Assembly: GCF_013415325.1 (NCBI RefSeq)
Contig: NZ_JACBYE010000022.1
Location: forward strand, 1 to 64,000
Direction of reading: 5' to 3'
From: Sanguibacter inulinus
Lineage (GTDB): Bacteria > Actinomycetota > Actinomycetes > Actinomycetales > Cellulomonadaceae
DNA: 64,000 nt
Shown: piece after piece, positions 57,361-64,000 of the stretch
Numbering within the stretch: the stretch's first letter is position 1
Layout of the letters: the number at the start of each line of letters is the position of its first letter
The notes under the pieces: model-generated
What the model saw: the letters and a program-made list of their open reading frames with translations, nothing else
The model's database searches: none
Told to the model about the DNA's origin: nothing
Made by a program: the position numbers and the translations under genes

Positions 57361-58400
57361 ACGGGCCATGCCTCCAGCTCGCGCCGGACCTCAGGCAGGG
57401 TCAGCAGCAGATCCTTGACGCCAGCGACGTCGAGGCGTTCCGCGGAGTGGGAGTCGTAGTCGGTCATCGACGGGCTGATCTTCTCGCCCTCGTCGAAGTA
57501 CGGCGCGTAGTTGAGGTCGCGGCTGTCTGCCGGGATGCGGAAGTAGTCCCCGCGGTCCTCTGCCCGGGCGAGCTCTTCACGAGTGGCGAGCGACTCGTAG
57601 AGCTTCTCCGAGTGCCGCGTCCCGATCACCTGGATGTCCGGCCCGGCCCCGAAGAGCTCGGACACCGCGCGAGCGAGATCGCCGACGGTGCAGCTGGCGG
57701 CCTTACGGATGAAGATGTCGCCCTGGACCGCAGACTCGAAGGCGTACTTGACCAGGTCCACCGAGTGGGCCAGCGACATCATGAAGCGGGTCATCAGCGG
57801 ATCGGTCACAGTGATCTTCTTGCCGGCCTTGATCTGGCTGATGAACAGGGGGATGACAGAGCCGCGGGAGTACATGACGTTGCCGTAGCGCACGCACGAC
57901 ACGGTGGTGGACGCATCCCGGTTCTCGAGCCCGTGAGCCTGCGCGACCTTCTCCATCACTGCCTTGGTCATCCCCATCGCGTTGATCGGGTAGACGGCCT
58001 TGTCCGTGCTGAGGCACACGACGGATCGAGCCCCGCTGGCCTCCGCCGCCCGGATCACGTTGGCGCTGCCCATGATGTTCGTCTGGACAGCCTGCATCGG
58101 GAAGAACTCGGCTGACGGGACCTGCTTGAGCGCAGCCGCGTGGAAGACGTGAGTGACGGATCGGGAAGCCGCCAGCACGCTCTCGTAGTCGCGGACGTCA
58201 CCGATGTAATACCTCACCCGCGCATCACCCGTGTCGTGGCGCATGGCGTCCTGCTTGGCTTCGTCGCGGCTGAACACGCGGATCTCGCCATATCCCTCAC
58301 GCAGGAGGTCATGGACCATCGTGCGTCCGAACGAGCCGGTCCCTCCGGTGATGAGGACGGAAGAGTCCGCAGGCTGAATGAGCGTCACGACGAAGTCCAT
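57357..58400 (-). CDS. capE: UDP-N-acetylglucosamine 4,6-dehydratase/5-epimerase, CapE-like
   Basis: Inverting dehydratase of 347 residues. VLITGGTGSFGRTMV binds NADP; FHAAALKQVPSAEFFP and LSTDKAVYPINAMGMTKAVMEK follow, with Met replacing Tyr in the YxxxK position (MGMTK) as is normal in this subfamily. It converts UDP-GlcNAc to the 2-acetamido-2,6-dideoxy-arabino-hexos-4-ulose, the first step to UDP-L-FucNAc. The ATG at 58400 lies within the end of the upstream fusion gene (16-base overlap). Internal GTG codons a few residues later are alternatives. Confidence 0.93.
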   Translation of the reverse strand: MDFVVTLIQPADSSVLITGGTGSFGRTMVHDLLREGYGEIRVFSRDEAKQDAMRHDTGDARVRYYIGDVRDYESVLAASRSVTHVFHAAALKQVPSAEFFPMQAVQTNIMGSANVIRAAEASGARSVVCLSTDKAVYPINAMGMTKAVMEKVAQAHGLENRDASTTVSCVRYGNVMYSRGSVIPLFISQIKAGKKITVTDPLMTRFMMSLAHSVDLVKYAFESAVQGDIFIRKAASCTVGDLARAVSELFGAGPDIQVIGTRHSEKLYESLATREELARAEDRGDYFRIPADSRDLNYAPYFDEGEKISPSMTDYDSHSAERLDVAGVKDLLLTLPEVRRELEAWPV

Positions 58401-60595
58401 TTCTGTGGTCGAGTCTCGCTGGCGCGTTCCAGCAGACGGCCTACCCGGTCGATCCCCGCACCGGAGGCAAATTCTCGTTCATAGTAGTCACGGGCTAGAT
58501 CGCCCATCGATCTCAAGGATTCATGGGAGGTGACCGCGACCTCGCGCAGCCTGTCGGCGAGCGCTGCACGGTCTCCGTGCTCCGTCACGAACCCAGCACC
58601 CGAGTCCTCGACGACGCGAGCAAGATCGCCCGAGGCGATCGCGAGGATAGGTCGAGCGCTCGCCATCGTGGCCTGGAGCTTGCTCGGGAAGCTCACGTTT
58701 CCGAGCGGTGTCGACCTGAGCGAGATCACGTGCAGGTCACCGAGCGCCATCAGGCTGCCGATGTCCGACTTCGCGACGGTCCCGAGGAGGTGGACGTTCC
58801 TCAGGCCTAGAGCGCTGACGCGATCTTCGAGGTCGGCACGAGCCGTGCCGTCGCCCGCTATCAGGCAGGTGAGCGGAAGGTCCTGCAGGTCAGCCATCGC
58901 CTCGACGAGCACGTCGAGCGCCTGTGCGCCACCGATCGCCCCGGCGTAAAGGACGACCCTGTGGTCGTCCGGGACCGGGAAGCCGGTCGACGTCGGACGT
59001 TCACGCGGCACGAAGACGCGTTCGTCTGTCCAGACTGGCGCGTACGTGAGCTTGGCGCGGGGCACCCCTCGCTCCTCCAGCACCTGGCCCACGCTGGGAG
59101 AGATGTAGACGACCTCGGTGCTGAGGCGGTAGCTCAGTTGGCAGACCCAGGAGGCAGCCCCGTGCGCGAGCCGTCCAGGGACGCCCGACGGAGCGAAGCC
59201 CGATGCGAAGAAGCTGTCCGGCCAGAGATCCATCACGTGCAGGACCAGCGGCTTGCGCATGACCAGCCTGAGGAACGCCATCGGGAGGACAACCGTCGGT
59301 GGAGAGTTGTAGACCCACACCACCTCGCAGTCCCGCAGGTACCGCAGCCCCCGCAGGGAGCTCACCGCGAAGGAGACGTAGTTGAGCAGCCGACGCAGAG
59401 CCGAGGCATCGTGACTCGCATAGAGCGGGACGCGTCGTACTCCGACGCCTTCCAGCGTCTCTGTGAGGACACGACGGTTGTCGTAGCCCGGGTAGAGACG
59501 ACCGCTCGGGTAGTTGGGGTAGCCGGTGAGCACCTTCACGTCGTGGCCCCGCGCAACCAGGCCCCGGGCCAGCACTCCAGGGATGGCGGCCGGTCCTGGC
59601 TCAGGGTCGTACCACTGGGACAAGATGCCGGTACGGCGCGGAACGGTCGAGCTCTGCCTGCCGTCACCGATCTCTGCCAGCTCCACGTACGCGTCCTGCC
59701 AGGAGCGCGCCTGTACCGGTCCGTGCCTGTCCAGCCACCCCGGCGTCTGCGACTGCCCGAACCACAGCATCTCGAGCCTGCGAGCATGGGCCAGGACAGA
59801 CGGGCGCACCCTGCCGACCCGCTTCGCCACCCCGACCAGCGCGCGAGCCGTCGTGGCAGGCACCTTGCGCGGCGCGGCCCCGCCACTCAGACCCTGGAGC
59901 AGTGCGCCTGTCGTGACGCCCTCCCAGGGGTGCAGCACGGTCTCGGGTGGCCTGGAGGTCGTGGCGTCGGCGAGGAAGATCGCTGTCGACGCAACATTCT
60001 CTACGAGTACCTGTGGTGTCGGCAGGTTGCCGGGACGCGCCACAGAGGCGAACCGGGATCTCGAGAAGCCGGCGAGCGATCGCGTGAGTGCCCTCCCGGC
60101 GCCGTGGACCGACGTAGGCCTGTAGACGACGAGGTCCACGGACTGAGCCGCGCAGAGGCGGGCCGCAGTCTCTCCGAGGAGCTTCGACGTGCCGTACGGC
60201 GAGGTCGGCTCGACCGGGGACGCCTCGTCGAGGGTGGATGCCGAACCATGCACGGCTGCAGAGCTGATGTGCACCAGCCGGCGGCCAGGGACACGCGCCA
60301 TCGCACGGGTGACCAGTGCCGGGAGCAATGCGTTCGCCCCGAGGAGGTCGTCGTCGAGCTCGGACCCAGGGGACGCCGCACCGGCGGCATTGATCACCGC
60401 CTCGCAGTCGTCGAGCTCGTGCAGAGGATGCTCGCTCAGGGCTGTCTGTGACTCTTCTGCTAGAGCCGTCGGCGTCCGAGATGCGCTCGTCAACCGCGGA
60501 GAGCTGACGACGACGACCTCGTGCCCGTCATGCTCAGCGGCCCGCCGGATGGCCGAGCCGACGAATCCTGTCGCACCGAGCAGCCCAATCCTCAT
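58385..60595 (-). CDS. Fusion of NDP-sugar reductase/epimerase (SDR) and WbuB-type family 4 glycosyltransferase
   Basis: Single open frame of 736 residues. Residues 1 to about 305 form an extended SDR domain: GATGFVG (7-13) for the cofactor, HISSAAVHG, and the catalytic YGTSK (Y134, K138). Residues 324-736 form a complete GT4 enzyme of the WbuB/WbjE group: ILSQWYDPEPGPAA, VLTGYPNYPSGRLYPGY, MDLWPDSFFASG, VLYAGAIGGAQALDVLVEA and FPSKLQATMA. No good start codon or ribosome site exists at the junction (about 59626), so it appears to be a true fusion. WbuB-type enzymes add L-FucNAc, which fits capE-capF-capG downstream. SDR genes next to wecA/wbpL and wbpM usually encode 4-reductases or 4-epimerases (WbpV/WbjF). 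ATG at 60595 overlaps the previous stop by four bases. Confidence 0.85.
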   Translation of the reverse strand: MRIGLLGATGFVGSAIRRAAEHDGHEVVVVSSPRLTSASRTPTALAEESQTALSEHPLHELDDCEAVINAAGAASPGSELDDDLLGANALLPALVTRAMARVPGRRLVHISSAAVHGSASTLDEASPVEPTSPYGTSKLLGETAARLCAAQSVDLVVYRPTSVHGAGRALTRSLAGFSRSRFASVARPGNLPTPQVLVENVASTAIFLADATTSRPPETVLHPWEGVTTGALLQGLSGGAAPRKVPATTARALVGVAKRVGRVRPSVLAHARRLEMLWFGQSQTPGWLDRHGPVQARSWQDAYVELAEIGDGRQSSTVPRRTGILSQWYDPEPGPAAIPGVLARGLVARGHDVKVLTGYPNYPSGRLYPGYDNRRVLTETLEGVGVRRVPLYASHDASALRRLLNYVSFAVSSLRGLRYLRDCEVVWVYNSPPTVVLPMAFLRLVMRKPLVLHVMDLWPDSFFASGFAPSGVPGRLAHGAASWVCQLSYRLSTEVVYISPSVGQVLEERGVPRAKLTYAPVWTDERVFVPRERPTSTGFPVPDDHRVVLYAGAIGGAQALDVLVEAMADLQDLPLTCLIAGDGTARADLEDRVSALGLRNVHLLGTVAKSDIGSLMALGDLHVISLRSTPLGNVSFPSKLQATMASARPILAIASGDLARVVEDSGAGFVTEHGDRAALADRLREVAVTSHESLRSMGDLARDYYEREFASGAGIDRVGRLLERASETRPQKWTSS

Positions 60596-61611
60596 GAGGT
60601 CACCTCGTCCTGGGTCCGTGACGGCGCGACGACCAGTCGCAGCGAGCAGTAGAGGGCGGCGACCACGGCGAGCGCGACCACGGCGACGGGCGGTCCGAGT
60701 GTCCCGTTGCTGGTCATCCATCCGATGAGGCAGCACACGGCGGTGAGCGCGGTGACGGTCCCGGATGACGTGACGTGCGAGCCCGTCTTCTGCTGGACGA
60801 GCTGGTAGACGTGCTCCCGGTGGGCCTGCGCGAGGTTCTCACCTCGCGATGCTCGGATCAGCAGGGTGAGCACCACGTCTGACCCGTAGACGACCAGCGG
60901 GGCGATCGCGACGACCAGGGGGGCTCCCGACACCGCGATCCAGAGGGCCGTGAACCAGACGAAGATGCCGAGGGTGTAGCTGCCGACGTCTCCCAGGAAC
61001 AGCCGCGCGCTGGGGAAGTTCCAGGGGAGGAACCCGAGGAAGGCGCCCGCGCCGCTCAGCGCGAGGACGACGAGCGCAGGCTGGTTGAGCGTCGACCCGA
61101 CCAGCGCGGCGTACACGCCGGTGACGACCGCGTGCTGGGCGGAGATCCCGTTGACGCCATCCATGAAGTTGGCTGCATTGACGTAGAACACCGACGTGAG
61201 CACTGCGGCGACCACGACGAGCGCGGGCACCGGCGCGTCCCACGCGAGGGCGACGGCGACGGCGACCACGACGGCTGCCACCAGCTGCAGCGAGAACCGC
61301 GCGGCGACAGGGAGCCCGCGGACGTCTTCCCACCATCCCAGGAGACCGACACCTGCGACGGCGCAGACCCCGATGATCAAGAGCGGTGCTCCGCGTACCT
61401 CGTCGGGACCGAAGGCGGCCATGGTTCCGGTTACCAGCACCAGCGCCACGAGGACGGCGAGGCCGCCGCCGCGGAGCGTCTCGACGGTGTGTGACGACCG
61501 GTGGTTCACCGCGTCGACCAGGCGGCGTCGGGCCAGGACAGGGCGCAGGGCGGCGGTTGCCGCACACCCGAGGACCGCAGCCGAGAAGAGCACCCCGAGG
61601 GCGAGCGGCAT
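60592..61611 (-). CDS. Polyprenyl-phosphate N-acetylaminosugar-1-phosphate transferase, WecA/WbpL-like
   Basis: Integral membrane enzyme of 339 residues with about ten helices. VDAVNHRSSHTVETLRGGGLAV, the active-site loop NAANFMDGVNGIS, and FLGDVGSYTLG define the MraY/WecA family; HREHVYQ is the cytosolic His motif. It starts the repeat unit by moving a sugar-1-phosphate to undecaprenyl phosphate. Next to a WbpM-type dehydratase and an SDR it may prefer QuiNAc or FucNAc (WbpL type) over GlcNAc. ATG at 61611 overlaps the upstream stop by one base (TGATG). Confidence 0.9.
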   Translation of the reverse strand: MPLALGVLFSAAVLGCAATAALRPVLARRRLVDAVNHRSSHTVETLRGGGLAVLVALVLVTGTMAAFGPDEVRGAPLLIIGVCAVAGVGLLGWWEDVRGLPVAARFSLQLVAAVVVAVAVALAWDAPVPALVVVAAVLTSVFYVNAANFMDGVNGISAQHAVVTGVYAALVGSTLNQPALVVLALSGAGAFLGFLPWNFPSARLFLGDVGSYTLGIFVWFTALWIAVSGAPLVVAIAPLVVYGSDVVLTLLIRASRGENLAQAHREHVYQLVQQKTGSHVTSSGTVTALTAVCCLIGWMTSNGTLGPPVAVVALAVVAALYCSLRLVVAPSRTQDEVTS

Positions 61612-63356
61612 CAGCGCGGTCCCCGTCCGAGACGGTGGTCGCCGAGCTCCGACGGGTCGACGGGGGGCACCTGGACGCAGGAGATGGCTGTGTGCGAGGT
61701 AGTCGAGCGCTCTTCGTCCTCGGAGAACAGCTCCTCGTGCATCTTCTCGCCTGGGCGTAGGCCCGTGAAGACGATCTCGATGTTCTTCTTCGAGTGGAGG
61801 ATCATGCGCCGTGCGACGTCGAGGATCTTGATGGGTGTGCCCATGTCGAGGACCAGCACCTCCCCGGGACCGCCGATCGCTCCTGCCTGGATGACGAGTT
61901 CGCACGCCTCGGGGATCGTCATGAAGTAGCGGGTGATATCCGGGTGGGTCACGGTGACCGGTCCGCCGCTCTCGATCTGCGCGTTGAAGGCGTGCAGCAT
62001 GGACCCTCGTGAGCCGAGGACGTTGCCGAAGCGGACCGACATGTAGTTCCCGACCTCGTCCTGCGCGGCCCAGGCGGTCAGCTGTTCCGCGAGGCGCTTG
62101 GTCTCGCCCAGGACGCTGGTCGGGTCGGCGGCCTTGTCCGTCGAGATGTTGACGAACCGGCTCACGCCGTACTCCTTGGAGAGCTGCAGCATGTTGAGCG
62201 TCCCCAACACATTCGTCTTCCAACCCTCGGCCGGGTACTGCTCCAGCATGGGAAGGTGCTTGAGTGCCGCAGCATGGAAGACGATCTCAGGGCGGTGCGC
62301 CTCGAAGATCGCCCGGAGCGCTTCTTCGTCACGGATGTCGCAGAGCACGAGGTCGGGGGTGTCGAGCAGACCGCGCCCGTAGATCGAGAGCTGGACAGCG
62401 TGCAACGCGGACTCGTCACGGTCGAGCATGACAAGCTCGGCAGGGCCGAACTTGTGGACCTGGCGGGCGAGCTCTGACCCGATCGATCCACCGGCACCGG
62501 TGATGAGGACCTTGCGCCCGGCGACGTAGTCGGCGATCGCGCCAAGATCGGTCGTGACCTGGCGACGGCCGAGCACGTCGGCGATCTCTACCTCCCGGAC
62601 GTCACCGAGGCTCACGCGACCTCCGATGATCTCCGTCACGGGGGGCAGCGACAAGAACTCCATGCCGGCACTCTCTACGGCGTCCTGCACCGCTCCCACG
62701 AACTCGCCTGTCGCGGAGGGGATCGCGAGGATCACGCACTCCGCCTCGAGTGTGACCGCCGCGTCTCTGAGGATGTCTCGGTTGCCGACCACTGGGACGC
62801 CGATGAGCTTGAGGTTCCGCTTGCCAGGGTTGTCGTCGATGAACCCGACGATCCGGTACTCGGAGTCGCGTGACATGAGGACAAGCCTCAGCAGCTGGTA
62901 TCCGGCGTCCCCGGCTCCGTACACCAGGACCGTCTTCTGCGACGTCTTGAGGGTCCCGTGGGTCCTGGTGCGCAGGATCCTGTAGAACCAGCGACCGCCA
63001 GCCGACCCGAAGAGTGCGACGACCGGCACCAGGAACGCGATACCGCGAGGGAGGCTGTCGTCGAAGACCACGAATATGGCCACGCTGACGACGGTCACGG
63101 CCAGCCAGAGTGCGACCAGGCCGAGCATCTCCTCGAAGGAGGCCACGCGGAACCGCCCGCGGTACATCTTCGTCGCGTAGCCGAGCCCGACGAGCAGCGC
63201 AGCGGAGACGACGTAGTAGGTGATCACCGAGGTCCACTGGACGTTGGTGATTACGAAGTCGTACCTGGCTCCGACGACGACGATCGTCGCGATGCCCCAG
63301 CAGAGAACATCCCACGCGGCGAGCGTCGCTCGCCGCACCCCTGGGCGGTAGATCAC
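61611..63356 (-). CDS. WbpM/FlaA1-type membrane UDP-sugar 4,6-dehydratase
   Basis: Protein of 581 residues: four N-terminal transmembrane helices, a CoA-binding-like Rossmann domain (VLVYGAGDAGYQLL), and a catalytic SDR domain (VLITGAGGSIGSEL, FHAAALKHLPMLE, STDKAADPTSVLGETKRLAE). The YxxxK position reads LGETK; large WbpM homologues have Met there, so a Leu is unusual. The product would be the UDP-4-keto-6-deoxy-GlcNAc precursor of QuiNAc or FucNAc. GTG at 63356 has AAAGGA upstream at a good spacing; the frame is open to 63473, but that part overlaps no homology. Confidence 0.9.
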   Translation of the reverse strand: MIYRPGVRRATLAAWDVLCWGIATIVVVGARYDFVITNVQWTSVITYYVVSAALLVGLGYATKMYRGRFRVASFEEMLGLVALWLAVTVVSVAIFVVFDDSLPRGIAFLVPVVALFGSAGGRWFYRILRTRTHGTLKTSQKTVLVYGAGDAGYQLLRLVLMSRDSEYRIVGFIDDNPGKRNLKLIGVPVVGNRDILRDAAVTLEAECVILAIPSATGEFVGAVQDAVESAGMEFLSLPPVTEIIGGRVSLGDVREVEIADVLGRRQVTTDLGAIADYVAGRKVLITGAGGSIGSELARQVHKFGPAELVMLDRDESALHAVQLSIYGRGLLDTPDLVLCDIRDEEALRAIFEAHRPEIVFHAAALKHLPMLEQYPAEGWKTNVLGTLNMLQLSKEYGVSRFVNISTDKAADPTSVLGETKRLAEQLTAWAAQDEVGNYMSVRFGNVLGSRGSMLHAFNAQIESGGPVTVTHPDITRYFMTIPEACELVIQAGAIGGPGEVLVLDMGTPIKILDVARRMILHSKKNIEIVFTGLRPGEKMHEELFSEDEERSTTSHTAISCVQVPPVDPSELGDHRLGRGPR

Positions 63357-63415
63357 GAGGGCATCCTTTGGTGTTGGTCGTACGTGGTGGAGCAGGTCGG
63401 GGGTGTGCGGAGACG

Positions 63416-64000
<585 letters not shown>

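Overview
The window is GC-rich, densely packed DNA from a high-GC Gram-positive bacterium. WhiB1-type and PdtaS-type regulators, a GtrA-purK-purE block, LytR-CpsA-Psr (LCP) proteins, a CebR/CelR-controlled cellobiose operon and apparently leaderless starts all point to Actinomycetota. A cellulose- or plant-polymer-using Micrococcales lineage (Cellulomonas/Sanguibacter-like) is my guess; the genus cannot be fixed from this sequence.

Layout. (1) 0-6.3 kb, minus strand: cellobiose/cello-oligosaccharide operon cebE-cebF-cebG-bglC-cebR, with two CelR-type operators in and beside its promoter. (2) 6.4-20.6 kb: core genes. These are a DUF2505 protein, a PdtaS-like histidine kinase, a mirrored 20-bp repeat array, whiB1, a small membrane protein, a MacB/FtsX-type ABC exporter with its own two-component system, an OmpR-type response regulator/kinase pair, GtrA, purK and purE. 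(3) 20.7-25.9 kb, minus strand: two intact LCP cell-wall glycopolymer ligases, a third decayed and frameshifted LCP copy, a DUF2304 membrane protein and a soluble polyprenol-phosphate-type glycosyltransferase. (4) 26-48 kb: a large glycan locus. It begins with an acetyltransferase/aminotransferase/oxidoreductase trio. This is followed by a six-gene, tightly overlapping run of one ABC transporter and five glycosyltransferases. An isolated endolysin-like M15 peptidase, UDP-GlcNAc 2-epimerase, UDP-sugar dehydrogenase, further glycosyltransferases and an OafA-type acyltransferase complete it. (5) 48-55 kb: a more A/T-containing stretch with two Wzy-type polymerases/ligases, a Wzx-type flippase, one glycosyltransferase and a decayed ISL3-family transposase. 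(6) 55-64 kb, minus strand: capG-capF-capE (UDP-L-FucNAc), an unusual fusion of a sugar-nucleotide reductase/epimerase with a WbuB-type glycosyltransferase, a WecA-type initiating transferase, a WbpM-type 4,6-dehydratase, and the 3' part of rmlB, which runs off the window.

How the genes fit together. From 25 kb on, the window appears to encode one or two cell-surface polysaccharides. Five genes (42790, 27671, 26559, 25963, 39162) match the WbpA-B-E-D-I steps from UDP-GlcNAc to UDP-ManNAc3NAcA. The right-hand block supplies UDP-L-FucNAc and probably UDP-QuiNAc, the transferase for the first lipid-linked sugar, and a second-sugar transferase. Wzx and Wzy proteins, or the ABC transporter, would export and polymerise the repeat, and LCP proteins would attach it to peptidoglycan. 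These pathway assignments are inferred from families and gene order; specificities are not proven by sequence.

The most unusual items are the SDR-glycosyltransferase fusion (58385-60595), the mirrored 20-bp array (8746-8890), two tiny ORFs chained by 4-base overlaps into a polymerase gene (48140-48210), and the CelR box that exactly fills a promoter spacer (6254-6282).
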